A stretch of DNA of 64,000 nucleotides from Acuticoccus sp. MNP-M23 (GTDB taxonomy: Bacteria > Pseudomonadota > Alphaproteobacteria > Rhizobiales > Amorphaceae), in the NCBI RefSeq assembly GCF_031195445.1, contig NZ_CP133480.1:3464501-3528500 (forward strand), written 5' to 3'. The position numbers were made by a program, and so were the translations under genes. This document shows, one piece after another, positions 1-9,529 of this stretch. How positions within the stretch are numbered: the stretch's first letter is position 1; every line of letters starts with the position of its first letter. Below the pieces are notes generated by a model, which worked only from the letters and a program-made list of their open reading frames with translations, was not told the origin of the DNA and ran no database searches.

Positions 1-521
1 TTGCCAAGCTGGTCGACGGCCCGGTGAGCGCGGAAGTCACCGCGACCGAGAAGGACGCGATGATTGCCGAAGGCCGCAAGCTGGCCGCCATCGCCCCCAA
101 CATTGCGGTGAAGCTGCCGCTGACGTGGGACGGGCTGAAGGCCTGCCGTGCGCTGACCGGCGACGGCCACATGGTCAACGTCACGCTCTGCTTCTCGGCG
201 GCGCAGGCGCTGCTGGCGGCAAAGGCGGGGGCGACCTTCATCTCGCCGTTCGTCGGCCGGTTGGACGATTTGGGCCTCGACGGCATGAAGCTGATTGAGG
301 ATATCCGTGCCATCTACGACAACGACGACGATCTCCAGACCGAGATTCTCGCCGCGTCCATCCGCACGGTGAACCACGTGCAGGCGGCGGCCATTGCAGG
401 CGCCGATGTGGCAACCATTCCGCCCGGCATCCTCCTGAAGCTGATCGAGCACCCGCTCACCAACAAGGGCCTCGAGACCTTCCTGGCGGACTGGAAGACG
501 ACCGGCCAGTCCATCCTCTGA
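1..521 (+). CDS. tal: Transaldolase, FSA/TalC type (5' end outside window)
   Basis: Small (about 215-residue class) transaldolase that transfers a dihydroxyacetone unit between sugar phosphates in the non-oxidative pentose phosphate pathway. The reading frame is open from the window edge (first full codon at 3), so roughly the first 45 residues, including the usual start, lie upstream. Visible family blocks are [12 protein letters not shown], the Schiff-base lysine block [31 protein letters not shown] and [12 protein letters not shown], ending [12 protein letters not shown]. The gene converges on the methyltransferase that follows, with 33 bases between stops. The family is certain; whether the true activity is transaldolase or fructose-6-phosphate aldolase cannot be settled by eye. 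Confidence 0.93.
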   Translation, partial: AKLVDGPVSAEVTATEKDAMIAEGRKLAAIAPNIAVKLPLTWDGLKACRALTGDGHMVNVTLCFSAAQALLAAKAGATFISPFVGRLDDLGLDGMKLIEDIRAIYDNDDDLQTEILAASIRTVNHVQAAAIAGADVATIPPGILLKLIEHPLTNKGLETFLADWKTTGQSIL

Positions 522-554
522 CAGCCCGGCTCTGCCCGGCTTCGGAAGAGGGTC

Positions 555-1205
555 CTAAGCGTTCGCCGCCTTCTCGATGGCGGCGTACGCGTGGCTGCGA
601 AAGATTTCGTGGTCATAAAGGTAGAGATAGCGCTCGGGATAGCCTTTCACCCAGTCGACGATCCGGCGGTCCTCGTCCGGGGCCGGGAAGTTGAACGGCG
701 GCAAAGTCAGATTGACGAGGCGCCCTTCACCCGGCGTGCCGAGATCCCGGTTTGCAGGGTTGACGTAGCTTGAGATCAGGACCCACTTCAGCTCCGCATC
801 CGCAACGTTCTTGAAGAGATCGAGAATGTTCTCGAACGGCAGATGCAACAGGAGATCGCGGCAGACGAGCAGGTCCGATGGCGGCAGCGGATCCACCGTC
901 ACATCGGCAATGACGAAGGAACATCCGGGGGCTGCGTGGCGCTCGATATTGCGGGCAATCACCTCGTCGACAATATCGAGCCCTACATAAGAGGCGCCGC
1001 CAAGGTCCACATGGCGCATCCAGTTGAAGTCTCCGCAAGGGGCGTCAAGAACACGCCGCACGCCAAGATCGCGGACAATCGCTTCCAGTTTGGGGCGGAG
1101 AGCGTCTGTGTACTTCACCGTGGAGCCGGCACCGGAGACGGTTTCTTCACCGCCGCCCGGCCACATCCCGACGCGGGCAAACTGCTTCAGCCCTGTATCT
1201 TTCAT
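555..1205 (-). CDS. Class I SAM-dependent methyltransferase
   Basis: About 216 residues with a Rossmann-type methyltransferase core: motif I VLDAPCGDFNW near residue 54, the acidic end of strand 2 in YVGLDIV, and a motif IV-like DLLVCRDLLLHLPF. The substrate is not evident; the family often sits near polysaccharide or cell-surface genes, and an FkbM-type methyltransferase lies 1.2 kb away. The reading frame begins with adjacent GTG and ATG codons (1208 and 1205); the ATG is preferred, though neither has a clear ribosome binding site. It is transcribed toward the transaldolase gene. Confidence 0.8.
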   Translation of the reverse strand: MKDTGLKQFARVGMWPGGGEETVSGAGSTVKYTDALRPKLEAIVRDLGVRRVLDAPCGDFNWMRHVDLGGASYVGLDIVDEVIARNIERHAAPGCSFVIADVTVDPLPPSDLLVCRDLLLHLPFENILDLFKNVADAELKWVLISSYVNPANRDLGTPGEGRLVNLTLPPFNFPAPDEDRRIVDWVKGYPERYLYLYDHEIFRSHAYAAIEKAANA

Positions 1206-1523
1206 CACGAGTCCGTCGTTCCTGTGGGATTTCGCTCGAAGAGGAAAGTCGCGTCAGGCGCAACGTCTGACCGCCACTCAGACCCTTGGTCACGATGTTC
1301 GGTATCGGGCTCCCCGTGTGCCGTCGTGCTGACACCCGAAGTTGAACGCAATATTTGCGACAATAGCATAAGGGTGCAAGCGAACTGCGCGACAGGCACG
1401 GGATATGAAGCCTGCTCCCTTCACGCTGAGAGCCAACAAGGTTTGCGCCGCCACACCAGCGGGGCATCAATTGCGCCAACTTTAAGAACGGTGCGTGGAG
1501 GTTTTGCCTCTAGATTGCATGAC
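1206..1523. other. Intergenic region between divergent methyltransferase and xerC
   Basis: No convincing gene. An open frame runs through it into xerC, but the tyrosine recombinase homology starts only at about 1524. A weak plus-strand promoter-like pair (TTGAAC near 1341 and TAGCAT about 16 bases further) is the only signal noticed, and could serve xerC. Nothing else recognised. Confidence 0.4.
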
Positions 1524-2450
1524 ATGGCACAAGAGGGCGCATTCGGCTGGGATGAGAACGTGACGGCGGCACGGGCGGCATGGCTTGCCGCGCTGACGGC
1601 CGAGCGTGGCCGTTCGGCCAACACCGCCGAAGCCTATGAGCGCGACACGCGCCAGTTTCTCTCTTTCCTTTGTGTTCACCTTGGCGGTGCGCCGGACTTT
1701 GACGGCCTTTCCGCCCTGCGCCCGGCCGACATTCGCGCGTTTCTGGCAGCTCGCAAGCGGGAGGGGGCGGGGCCGCGGACGCTGGCCCGCATTCTGGCCG
1801 GCGTGCGTGCCATGCTCACCGCGTTCGAGCGCGCGCACGGCGTCAACGCCGCCGCGGCCCGCGCGGTGGAAGCGCCGTCAAAGCCCCGGCCGCTGCCGCG
1901 CCCCATTGCGGTGGAGTCCGCGCAGCAGATGATGGCCATGGGGAGCGACTGGGTCAGCGCACGCGATGCCGCGGTGCTCGGCCTCCTTTACGGGGCGGGC
2001 CTTCGCATCAGCGAGGCGACCGGGCTTGATGCGCAGCAGATGAGCTCGCCGATCACGCAGCTTGTGGTGCGCGGCAAGGGAGACAAGGAACGGCTCGTGC
2101 CGGTGCTGCCTGCCGTGGCCGCTGCCATCGAGGCGTATCGTGCCGCAGCACCCTTTGCGCTGGAGAGCGGGCCCTTCTTCCGCGGCGAAAAGGGCGGGCG
2201 GCTTTCGCCCCGGATCGTGCAGCGCGCCGTTTCGGTGTGGCGCGGGGCGCTGGGGCTGTCGGAGCGGGCAACGCCCCATGCGCTGCGCCACGCCTTCGCG
2301 TCCCACCTTCTGGCACGGGGCGCCGATCTGCGGCAGATCCAGGAATTGCTCGGCCATGCGAGCCTTTCCACAACTGAAATTTATACGGCTGTCGATGAGA
2401 CCCGGCTCCTTGCCGCCTACCGCGATGCCCACCCGCGGGCTGCCGCATGA
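1524..2450 (+). CDS. xerC: Site-specific tyrosine recombinase XerC
   Basis: Chromosome-dimer resolution recombinase, 308 residues, acting with XerD (also in this window, minus strand at 40.2-41.1 kb) at the dif site. It has an N-terminal SAM-like DNA-binding domain (TAEAYERDTRQFLSFL) and a catalytic domain with Arg161 in AGLRISEA, Lys in GKGDKER, HALRHAFASHLL, LGHASLSTTEIY and nucleophile Tyr287. The ATG at 1524 (MAQEGAFG) was chosen because it gives the usual family length; the frame extends much further upstream without homology. Its last four bases overlap the FkbM gene start (ATGA). Lack of phage or integron genes nearby argues for the housekeeping enzyme. Confidence 0.92.
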   Translation: MAQEGAFGWDENVTAARAAWLAALTAERGRSANTAEAYERDTRQFLSFLCVHLGGAPDFDGLSALRPADIRAFLAARKREGAGPRTLARILAGVRAMLTAFERAHGVNAAAARAVEAPSKPRPLPRPIAVESAQQMMAMGSDWVSARDAAVLGLLYGAGLRISEATGLDAQQMSSPITQLVVRGKGDKERLVPVLPAVAAAIEAYRAAAPFALESGPFFRGEKGGRLSPRIVQRAVSVWRGALGLSERATPHALRHAFASHLLARGADLRQIQELLGHASLSTTEIYTAVDETRLLAAYRDAHPRAAA

Positions 2451-3199
2451 GACCGCCGCCGCGGTGGCTTCGCCGTCTTCCGCTGGTGCGTGAGCCGATG
2501 CGCCGCTTTTACAAGCGCATCGCCCCGAACGGCCCCGTGAACGTCAGGCTCAACGGTCTCGATCTGGCGCTTGACCCTGCCGACAACAAGGTCGATTTCG
2601 ACATCTGGTACAAGGCCCGCCTCGATGAGGCGGAGGAGCGCGCCTTTCTGGCCGCGCACCTGAAAGAGGGCGAGTGGTTCGTCGATATCGGCGCCAATAT
2701 CGGCCTGTATACCGTGGGTGTTCTGGCCGCAGCGCCCGGCAGCCGCGCCGTTGCGTTCGAACCGCTGGCCCGCCTGCGCACCCGGCTTGCAACCAATCTG
2801 GACCGCAACGGCCTTGCCGACCGCGTGGTGATCCGGCCCGAGGCGGTGGGCCCCGCCGGCAAGCTCACCTTGCACGAAAGCCGCAATGCGGGGCGCTCGT
2901 CTCTGGTGCCGTTCGAGGGGGCAAAACCGGGCGATCTGGTCGAAGTGCGACCGCTGACGGAGATGCTGGCGGAGATCGAGGCGAAGCCCGCCGTTCTGAA
3001 AATCGACATCGAGGGATTCGAGGATCAGGCGCTTCTGCCTTACTTCGAGCTTGCGCCAGAGGCCCAATGGCCCCGCGCAATCGTGCTTGAGACGCTTCAT
3101 CGCGCATTGTGGCGCGATGACTGTCTTCAAGACTTATTCCAAAGAGGGTATATCGAAGCGGGGCGCACGGCGGAGAACCGACTTTTGTTCAAGCCGTGA
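2447..3199 (+). CDS. FkbM-family methyltransferase
   Basis: SAM-dependent methyltransferase of the FkbM class, 250 residues. The SAM-binding motif is FVDIGANIGLYT (about residue 79), followed by AFEPLARLR and the typical late block LKIDIEGFEDQAL. FkbM proteins methylate hydroxyl groups on sugars or polyketides, but this substrate is unknown. Translationally coupled to xerC by a 4-base overlap and followed 30 bases later by sdhB, an uninformative context. Family assignment is solid; function is open. Confidence 0.88.
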   Translation: MRPPPRWLRRLPLVREPMRRFYKRIAPNGPVNVRLNGLDLALDPADNKVDFDIWYKARLDEAEERAFLAAHLKEGEWFVDIGANIGLYTVGVLAAAPGSRAVAFEPLARLRTRLATNLDRNGLADRVVIRPEAVGPAGKLTLHESRNAGRSSLVPFEGAKPGDLVEVRPLTEMLAEIEAKPAVLKIDIEGFEDQALLPYFELAPEAQWPRAIVLETLHRALWRDDCLQDLFQRGYIEAGRTAENRLLFKP

Positions 3200-3229
3200 C
3201 GTCAGGTTCGTACTCTAAAAGATGGCATC

Positions 3230-4009
3230 ATGGCTCAGCTGACGCTTCCGAAAAATTCGCGCATCACCCAGGGCAAGACCTGGGACAAGCCCGAGGGGGC
3301 GGACAATGTGCGCGAGTTCCGTGTCTACCGGTGGCAGGAAGAGGGTCAGGGCAACCCTCAGGTCGACACCTATTTCGTCGATCTTGACGATTGCGGCCCG
3401 ATGATCCTGGACGGTCTGTTCTACATCAAGAACAAGATTGACCCGACGCTGGCGTTCCGCCGCTCCTGCCGCGAGGGCATCTGCGGCTCCTGCTCCATGA
3501 ACATCAACGGCCTCAACGGGCTCGCCTGCACATCGGGCATGGCCGAGGTCGACGGTCCGGTAACGCTTTATCCGTTGCCGCACCTGCCGGTGGTGCGCGA
3601 CCTCATCCCGGACCTGTCGAACTTCTACGCCCAGCTGCGCGAGATCGAGCCCTGGCTGAAGACGGACACGCCGCAACCGCAGAAGGAGTGGCGCCAGAGC
3701 CACGAGGACCGCGAGCAGCTGGACGGCCTTTACGAGTGCATCCTGTGTGCCTGCTGCTCGACCAGCTGCCCCAGCTACTGGTGGAATGGCGACCGCTATC
3801 TCGGCCCCGCCGCGTTGCTGCAGGCGCACCGCTGGATCGTCGACAGCCGCGACGAGCACACCGGCGAACGGCTCGATGCGCTGGAGGACCCGTTCCGCCT
3901 CTACAAGTGCCACACGATCATGAACTGCGCCAACGCCTGCCCCAAGGGCCTCAACCCCGCCAAGGCCATCGCCGAGATCAAGGCGTTGATGGTCGAACGC
4001 CGGGTCTGA
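3230..4009 (+). CDS. sdhB: Succinate dehydrogenase iron-sulfur subunit SdhB
   Basis: The 259-residue electron-transfer subunit of complex II, linking FAD in SdhA to quinone in the membrane anchor. The plant-type [2Fe-2S] cysteines lie in [22 protein letters not shown]-type spacing around residues 80-105; the [4Fe-4S]/[3Fe-4S] cysteines are in [13 protein letters not shown] and [14 protein letters not shown] near the C-terminus. Length is normal. The usual partners sdhC, sdhD and sdhA are not upstream: the preceding genes are xerC and an fkbM homologue, so this sdhB is physically separated from the rest of its complex. A strong terminator follows at 4055. Confidence 0.97.
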   Translation: MAQLTLPKNSRITQGKTWDKPEGADNVREFRVYRWQEEGQGNPQVDTYFVDLDDCGPMILDGLFYIKNKIDPTLAFRRSCREGICGSCSMNINGLNGLACTSGMAEVDGPVTLYPLPHLPVVRDLIPDLSNFYAQLREIEPWLKTDTPQPQKEWRQSHEDREQLDGLYECILCACCSTSCPSYWWNGDRYLGPAALLQAHRWIVDSRDEHTGERLDALEDPFRLYKCHTIMNCANACPKGLNPAKAIAEIKALMVERRV

Positions 4010-4054
4010 CCCTCTCGGGCCGCCTGGTGGTGGCCCTCCACGTTTCGAATGAAG

Positions 4055-4087
4055 ACGCCCCGGGCCATTGGCACCGGGGCGTTTTCT
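4055..4087 (+). terminator. Rho-independent terminator after sdhB
   Basis: Perfect 9-bp inverted repeat ACGCCCCGG / CCGGGGCGT (4055-4063 and 4074-4082), with further GCC/GGC pairing inside the loop, followed by TTTTCTT. It lies 46 bases past the sdhB stop, in the gap before the convergent chemoreceptor gene. Confidence 0.85.
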
Positions 4088-4144
4088 TGTGAGGCCCTTG
4101 TAAGAGGCGCAAGGAAGCCGGCAGCGTACCGCCGGCGCGAGAGG

Positions 4145-6187
4145 TCAGGTGGTGCGAACGTCCGCAAGGAAGCTGGAGATGAGGTTGCGCAGGGCAGTGG
4201 CGGCGTTTTCGATCCGCTGGGCAGCGCCCTGAACTTCCTTGGCGTTGTCGGTCGTCTGGTCCACCGAGGTGACCACGTGGGCCGCGCGGCTGGTGGCGTC
4301 CTGTGCGCCGCGGGAGGCAACTTCCACGCCGCTGCCGATTTCCTGCGTGGCCGCGCTCTGCTGGCTCATGGCCGAGGCAAGGCCGGCCGCTGCGCTGCGG
4401 AGCCCCTCGAACCGGCTCAGGATATCACCGATGCCGCTGACGGCCGCTTCCGTGCCGCTGCGCATCTGCTCGATCTGTCCGTCAATCTGCTCGGTGGCGG
4501 TGGCCGTTTCGTCGGCAAGCGCCTTCACTTCGTGCGCCACTACGGAAAAGCTGATCCCGGCAGGCCCCGCGCGCTGCGCTTCGATGGTGGCATTGAGGGC
4601 GAGAAGGTTGGTCTGCTTGGCAATCTTGGCGATCACGGTGCTGATGTTGCCGATGGAGTGAGCCGCTTCTGACAGGCTCGCCACTCTTTTCGATGCCTGG
4701 TCTGCGGCGGAGGCTGCTGCGTCGGTCGCCTGGTGCGACGCATCGAGCTGGCCGCTGATCTCGCCGATGGATGCGGTCATCTCCTCAATGGCGGCGGCGA
4801 TGCTCTGCACCGCCTCGCTGGCTTCGGTCGAGGAGCTGCGGGCAGCAACCGATTCGCGCGATGTCATGTCTGCGTTTTCCATCAGATCGCAGGAGACTTC
4901 GCCGAGCGCTTCGGTCATGCGGGCAACATCGCTCAGCGAGTCTTCCACCTGTTCCTGGAACGCAGCGATGGACGCTTCGATCCGCGCGGCCCTCTTGCGT
5001 TCTCTTTCCTGCTGGGCGGCGTCGGCCTCGACCATCGCATCGCGCTCCACCAGCGCCAGACGCATGGCTTCGAGGGCGCGGCCGATGTCGCCGATTTCAT
5101 CGCGCCGGTTCACTTCCGTGACCACGACCGAAGTGTCACCTTCGCCGATCCGCCGAAGCTTGGGCAGCACCGCGTTGATGGGCCGCTGCGTGCTGCGCAC
5201 GGTGAGGAACGTCACCACGATGCACACGATGATGACCACCAGAGCGAAGCTGCCCTGAATGACGGCTTTGCCACGCGCATCGTCGAAATGGATCTCGGCA
5301 AGCTCGAGCGTCCGGTCGGCGATGATGTTGTCGAGCGTCTTGAAGGCACTGATCCGCTCGGTCGCCGCGTCAAACCAGACCGGGGCCGCGATGGGGGCAA
5401 TGTCGTTGCCCTCGACCCACGCATGCACTTCCTCGCGCATTTCCTGCACGCGGTCGAATGCCGGGCCAGTCAGCGTTTCGTCGATGGTGACGCGCAGGTC
5501 GTCGGTGGCGGACTTGCGTGCAAGCGCGACAAGCAGTGCCTGGCTGGCGCCAAGTTCGGCGAAACGTTTGTAGAGAGGCTGGGGAAAGGAGTGCTGGGCG
5601 AAACCGACGGACCCCACAGCGCGCTCAAGACCGGCAGTTTCCTTGGCTTGCAGGATCGCTGCGTAAACGCCGGCGGCGCGCTGCGTGGCGTGGTCGTCCG
5701 CCTCAATTGCGGCATCCGACGCAATCACGAGAAGCATCGACACGATTTCGGTATAGTCGGCCACGACGGTGGCGACCGGGGTGTTCAGCGCGGTGACCTG
5801 CTCGCGAACCTCCGGAAGGGTCTCCAGAAGTTCCAGCAGTTTGAGATTGTGCTCGGCAAACGGCGAATCGGGTTTGGCAAGCTCCAGCTCCCGTTTCACC
5901 ACCGGTTCAAGCTGTTTTCTTGCGTCGTCGGCGACTGTGCGCTGGTTCGTCAGCGCGGCGTTGAAGGTCGCGTCCCCCTTCGAGCTGACGAAGCCCGCCG
6001 ACATGCCCCGTTCCTTCTGGAGCTGGTGTGCGAGGTTTGAGTAAAATGGTGCGTCACGGATCGCGATAGCCGCGCGTTCGGCCCGCGCGACGCTTTTCAT
6101 GTCTTCGTAGAGAAGGCTGCTGGCGAGGGCCGCGAGGCCAAGAAGCGGCGCAGCGGCCACCAGCATGATCCGTGTTCCAAGGCGCAT
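4145..6187 (-). CDS. Methyl-accepting chemotaxis protein with NIT-type sensor domain
   Basis: Membrane chemoreceptor of about 680 residues. From the ATG at 6187 it has TM1 (about 6-28), a helical periplasmic domain containing [11 protein letters not shown], the hallmark of nitrate/nitrite-sensing (NIT) domains, TM2 (about 310-332), a HAMP domain and a long methyl-accepting signalling domain. The hairpin tip reads [18 protein letters not shown] then [13 protein letters not shown]; the usual sequence has EAARAGE.GRGF here, so the CheA/CheW contact region is altered. The frame reaches a TTG at 6292, but that codon lies in the terminator of the next gene, so the ATG is preferred; no good ribosome site is seen. 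No che genes are in the window. Confidence 0.88.
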   Translation of the reverse strand: MRLGTRIMLVAAAPLLGLAALASSLLYEDMKSVARAERAAIAIRDAPFYSNLAHQLQKERGMSAGFVSSKGDATFNAALTNQRTVADDARKQLEPVVKRELELAKPDSPFAEHNLKLLELLETLPEVREQVTALNTPVATVVADYTEIVSMLLVIASDAAIEADDHATQRAAGVYAAILQAKETAGLERAVGSVGFAQHSFPQPLYKRFAELGASQALLVALARKSATDDLRVTIDETLTGPAFDRVQEMREEVHAWVEGNDIAPIAAPVWFDAATERISAFKTLDNIIADRTLELAEIHFDDARGKAVIQGSFALVVIIVCIVVTFLTVRSTQRPINAVLPKLRRIGEGDTSVVVTEVNRRDEIGDIGRALEAMRLALVERDAMVEADAAQQERERKRAARIEASIAAFQEQVEDSLSDVARMTEALGEVSCDLMENADMTSRESVAARSSSTEASEAVQSIAAAIEEMTASIGEISGQLDASHQATDAAASAADQASKRVASLSEAAHSIGNISTVIAKIAKQTNLLALNATIEAQRAGPAGISFSVVAHEVKALADETATATEQIDGQIEQMRSGTEAAVSGIGDILSRFEGLRSAAAGLASAMSQQSAATQEIGSGVEVASRGAQDATSRAAHVVTSVDQTTDNAKEVQGAAQRIENAATALRNLISSFLADVRTT

Positions 6188-6286
6188 ACGAGCATCATCC
6201 AGAAATCTGAGAGTGGCTGTTTTAAGCCACTCCGCTTTTCCGAGGCTGGCGCGGCGCGCTGAGGAGGGGCGGACGCGGGTGCCACC

Positions 6287-6316
6287 AAACAAAAACGCGC
6301 CGGGGGTGCCGGCGCG
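6287..6316 (-). terminator. Rho-independent terminator of the OYE-GST-reductase operon
   Basis: On the minus strand CGCGCCGG / CCGGCGCG (8 bp, loop of 5) is followed by TTTTTGTTT. It starts about 30 bases after the stop of the Old Yellow Enzyme gene and marks the end of that operon. It also rules out the TTG at 6292 as the chemoreceptor start. Confidence 0.85.
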
Positions 6317-6346
6317 GTCTGGTGGTTGCGGCCCGTCCTGCGGGCA

Positions 6347-7432
6347 TCAGCGATCGAGGAACGGGTAGTCCGTGTATCCCTTCTCGTCGCCGCCATAAAA
6401 CGTGTCCTTGTCCTGCGGATTGAGCGGTGCACCCGTGCGGTAGCGTTCCGGCAGGTCAGGATTGGAGATGAACGGGCGGCCAAAGGCCACCGCGTCGGCG
6501 TTTCCATCGGCAATGGCTGTCGCGGCGGATTTTGCATCGAACGCGCCGTTGGCGATGTAGACACCATCATATTTGCGGCGAAGGCGGCCGATCATGTCGC
6601 CGGGATTGCGGCCGCCGTCAGAACCGAAATCTTCCACCACATGCAGGTAGGCCAGCGACTTGTCGGACAGCATTTCATAGACCGCGCCGAACAAGGTTTC
6701 GGGATCACTGTCGGCAATGTCGTTGGCCTGACCGCGCGGGGACAGGCGCACCCCGGTGCGCCCGGTGGGGTAAAAGTCCGCAATGGCGCCAAGCACTTCT
6801 TCCAGAAGGCGCATCCGGTTGCCGATGCTGCCGCCATAGCCGTCTTCGCGCGTGTTGACGCCATCTTGCAGAAACTGATCGAGCAGATAGCCGTTGGCGG
6901 CGTGCACTTCGATCCCATCGAACCCGGCCTGTTCGGCCATTCTGGCAGCGTTGGTGTAGTCGGCAATGGTCTGCGCGATGCCCTCGTCGTCCAGCGCAAC
7001 GGGGGGCGAACAATTCTCAAAGCCGTCGGCCGTAAAGGTCTGGGTGTTGGCGCGGATGGCGCTGGACGACACCGGATCCCGCCCGTCCGGCAGAAGCGAG
7101 ACATGACTGATCCGCCCCACATGCCAGAGCTGGCAGAAGATCCGCCCGCCGCCGGCGTGGACCGCCTCCACCACCTTGCGCCACGTCTCAGCCTGCGCCT
7201 CGGTGTGGATGCCGGGCGTGTCGAGATAACCCTTGCCCATTTCTGAGATCTGCGTCGCTTCGGAGACGATCAGACCGGCGCTGGCGCGCTGGCGATAGTA
7301 GGTCTGATGCATCTCCTTTACCGTGCCGTCGCCGTTGGCGCGGTTTCGTGTCAGCGGTGCCATCAGAACGCGGTTGGGCAAGGAGATGTCTCCGACCAAC
7401 AGCGGTTCGAACAGGATTTGCGGATTGGCCAT
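6347..7432 (-). CDS. nemA: Alkene reductase / Old Yellow Enzyme (NemA-like)
   Basis: FMN-dependent NAD(P)H ene-reductase, 361 residues, that reduces activated C=C bonds, maleimides or nitro groups. Family blocks: MAPLTRNRA near the N-terminus, CQLWHVGRIS, and the substrate-binding pair His177/Asn180 in GIEVHAANGYLLDQFL, then NTREDGYGGS and the C-terminal FGRPFISNPDLPERY. Last gene of a three-gene operon (reductase, GST, OYE), 28 bases after the GST stop, ended by a strong terminator. The divergent OhrR-type sensor suggests induction by electrophiles or peroxides. The gene symbol is by family resemblance only. Confidence 0.92.
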   Translation of the reverse strand: MANPQILFEPLLVGDISLPNRVLMAPLTRNRANGDGTVKEMHQTYYRQRASAGLIVSEATQISEMGKGYLDTPGIHTEAQAETWRKVVEAVHAGGGRIFCQLWHVGRISHVSLLPDGRDPVSSSAIRANTQTFTADGFENCSPPVALDDEGIAQTIADYTNAARMAEQAGFDGIEVHAANGYLLDQFLQDGVNTREDGYGGSIGNRMRLLEEVLGAIADFYPTGRTGVRLSPRGQANDIADSDPETLFGAVYEMLSDKSLAYLHVVEDFGSDGGRNPGDMIGRLRRKYDGVYIANGAFDAKSAATAIADGNADAVAFGRPFISNPDLPERYRTGAPLNPQDKDTFYGGDEKGYTDYPFLDR

Positions 7433-7460
7433 GATCTATGTCCGGTCTTGAAAAATGGGC

Positions 7461-8084
7461 TCAGCGGCGCGGCGGTGCCATCTGCCCGGCTATGCCGGTG
7501 GCACGCGCAAAACCGGGGTCGGCCTGAAGCCGTTCCCAGTAGGCTCTTATGTGGGGTGCCTTGCCGAGCATGTCACCAAACTCGGCAAGGGCGATGATGT
7601 AGGACATCTGCATGTCTGCCAGGGTGAGCGCATCGCCCATGAGGAATGCACGGTCCTTCACGCGGGCTTCCACATGGCCAAGATGCGTTTCAAGGGCACG
7701 CTCGATGCGCGGATTTACCGGCGCGCCGTCGCCCTGCATGCGCGAAAACAGCGTCACCATCACCGGCATGGCAAGTGAGCTTTCCACGTAGTCGAGCCAG
7801 CTTTCGTGGATCCAGTGATCCGTGGTGCCGGGCGCTGGCACGAAGCGGCCTTTGCCATGCTTTTCCTGCACATAGCGCAAGATGGTCGCCGATTCGGCCA
7901 GAATGAGATCGCCGTCCTCAATGGTGGGGGATTTGCCGAGCGGGTGAACGGCTTTCAGAGCTTCAGGCGCCTGAAACTCCGAGGTCCGGTCATATTTCAC
8001 CAGCTCATAGGGAGCGTCGAGCGCCTCCAGAAGCCAGACCACACGAAGCGCGCGCGAATAGGCAAGGCAATGCAACTTGATCAT
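7461..8084 (-). CDS. Glutathione S-transferase family protein
   Basis: 207 residues with an N-terminal thioredoxin-like domain (SRALRVVWLLEALDAPYELV, then LGKSPTIEDGDLILAESATILRYV, the glutathione-binding Glu-Ser turn) and a C-terminal all-helical domain (FLMGDALTLADMQMSY). A cytosolic conjugating or peroxidase GST is likely. It is the middle gene of the operon, 35 bases after the disulfide reductase and 28 before the Old Yellow Enzyme, so it probably works on the same electrophilic or oxidised compounds. Exact substrate not determinable. Confidence 0.9.
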   Translation of the reverse strand: MIKLHCLAYSRALRVVWLLEALDAPYELVKYDRTSEFQAPEALKAVHPLGKSPTIEDGDLILAESATILRYVQEKHGKGRFVPAPGTTDHWIHESWLDYVESSLAMPVMVTLFSRMQGDGAPVNPRIERALETHLGHVEARVKDRAFLMGDALTLADMQMSYIIALAEFGDMLGKAPHIRAYWERLQADPGFARATGIAGQMAPPRR

Positions 8085-8119
8085 CAGCGTTTCCGGTTTT
8101 CGAGTTTCGGGATCGGGCG

Positions 8120-9529
8120 TCAGGCGCCGGGCGCGTCGTCGGGATCGCGGCCATTTTTGAGGACAGCAGGCGTGGCGTGGCAGATCTCGCGCAGCGCCGG
8201 CTTGAGCCCCTCTTCAAGGGTCGGGTGGTAAAACGGCATGTCGAGGAGGCTCGCAGCAGTCTCGCCCCGCATGATGGCGAGCGCCATGAGATGGGCCATG
8301 TGGTCGGCGCCGGGTGCCAGAAGGACCGCGCCGGTGAGCCGCCCGTCGGACGAGCGCGCATAAAGGCGCACCAACCCTTTCGCGCGGGCTTCCACCCTGG
8401 CGCGGCCCTGGTTTTCGTAGGACGCGGAGCCGACAACGGTGTCGCGCCCAGGCGCTGCGCCCACCACCGCCAGCGGGGGGTCGGTGAAGGTGATGGTGAA
8501 GCGCGGTGTCCGCGGCTCGGCCTCCATGGCGGGGTAGAGCGCGGCATTGCGGCCCGCCACGGCGCCCTCGTTGGAGGCTTCATGCAGGATCGGCACGTCG
8601 CCATCCACGTCGCCGGCAATGAAGACCGGCGCGTCGCCGCACTGCATCGTCTCGCGGTCGAAGAGGGGAATGCCATTGTCATCGAGCGGGAGACCGGCGC
8701 TTTCAAGGTCAAGCCCGCCGACCTTGGGGACCCGGCCCGTGGCAACCAGCACCTTGTCGAAAAGCCGTTCGCCGGCGTCCGCGCCGGTCCAGTGCAAGCG
8801 TATGCCGTCGTCCGAAGGCTCGGGCGTCACATCCACACCGCGGTGCAGCTTCAGCTCGTCCCCGATGATGGTGGCGAGGGCGGACTGGACGTCCTCGTCG
8901 TCGATGCCGGCCAACGTCTCGCCGCGGTTGAACAGCGCGGTGTCCACACCAAGGCGCGCCATGGCCTGCGCCAGCTCCAGTCCGATGGCCCCGCCACCCA
9001 CCACTGCCAGCGACCGCGGAAGGTCCTCCAGCTCGAAAATGGTCTGGTTGGTCAGCGCTTTGTCGCCCAGCGCTTCGAAGGGCGAGGGGAGGCGCGGGGT
9101 GGAGCCTGCCGCAATCACGACCGCTCGGGCGCGCACCGTATCGCCGTTGTCCAGCGCCAGACTGGTGGGGCCGGTGAAGCGGGCGGTCGCCTTGATTGCG
9201 GTCCCCTCCGGCAGTTTGTCGAACGACTTGCGGGTGGCTGCGACAAAACGGTCGCGCTCGGCGCGCAGGCGCTTCATCACATCCTTGCCATTGATCGTGA
9301 TGTCGCCGGGCTCCACACCGAAGACCGGGGCATTGCGGGCGCGATGCGCGGCCTCCGCCGCCGCGATGAGCAGCTTTGACGGCATGCAGCCGACGTTGGC
9401 GCACATGGTTCCCGCAAATGCCGGATCGATCAGCAAGGTTCGCGCGCCGTTGGCCCGCGCCCGCCGTTCAGCGGACAAACCGGCGGTTCCAGCCCCGATG
9501 ATCGCCACATCGCACTCAAGTTCCGGCAT
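8120..9529 (-). CDS. Dihydrolipoamide dehydrogenase-like flavin disulfide reductase
   Basis: Class I pyridine nucleotide-disulfide oxidoreductase, 469 residues from the ATG at 9529 (a GGGGTGA-type ribosome site precedes it; the frame extends further upstream without homology). FAD-binding motif IIGAGTAGLSAE at residues 10-21, redox disulfide Cys43/Cys48 in GTMCANVGCMPSK, NAD(P)-binding AVVGGGAIGLELAQAMA, FIAGDVDG, and the C-terminal His-Glu pair in FYHPTLEEG. It is not next to 2-oxoacid dehydrogenase genes, so it is probably not the E3 of a dehydrogenase complex. First gene of the operon divergent from ohrR; a low-molecular-weight or protein disulfide is a plausible substrate. Confidence 0.85.
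   Translation of the reverse strand: MPELECDVAIIGAGTAGLSAERRARANGARTLLIDPAFAGTMCANVGCMPSKLLIAAAEAAHRARNAPVFGVEPGDITINGKDVMKRLRAERDRFVAATRKSFDKLPEGTAIKATARFTGPTSLALDNGDTVRARAVVIAAGSTPRLPSPFEALGDKALTNQTIFELEDLPRSLAVVGGGAIGLELAQAMARLGVDTALFNRGETLAGIDDEDVQSALATIIGDELKLHRGVDVTPEPSDDGIRLHWTGADAGERLFDKVLVATGRVPKVGGLDLESAGLPLDDNGIPLFDRETMQCGDAPVFIAGDVDGDVPILHEASNEGAVAGRNAALYPAMEAEPRTPRFTITFTDPPLAVVGAAPGRDTVVGSASYENQGRARVEARAKGLVRLYARSSDGRLTGAVLLAPGADHMAHLMALAIMRGETAASLLDMPFYHPTLEEGLKPALREICHATPAVLKNGRDPDDAPGA

Noticed and set aside
1524-2450. xerC as an integrase of a genomic island
   Set aside because: Length and motifs fit housekeeping XerC, XerD is also present, and no phage, plasmid or integron genes lie nearby.
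6188-6292. N-terminal extension of the chemoreceptor from the TTG at 6292
   Set aside because: That codon falls in the T-tract of the terminator of the Old Yellow Enzyme operon, and the extension is a basic stretch with no domain.
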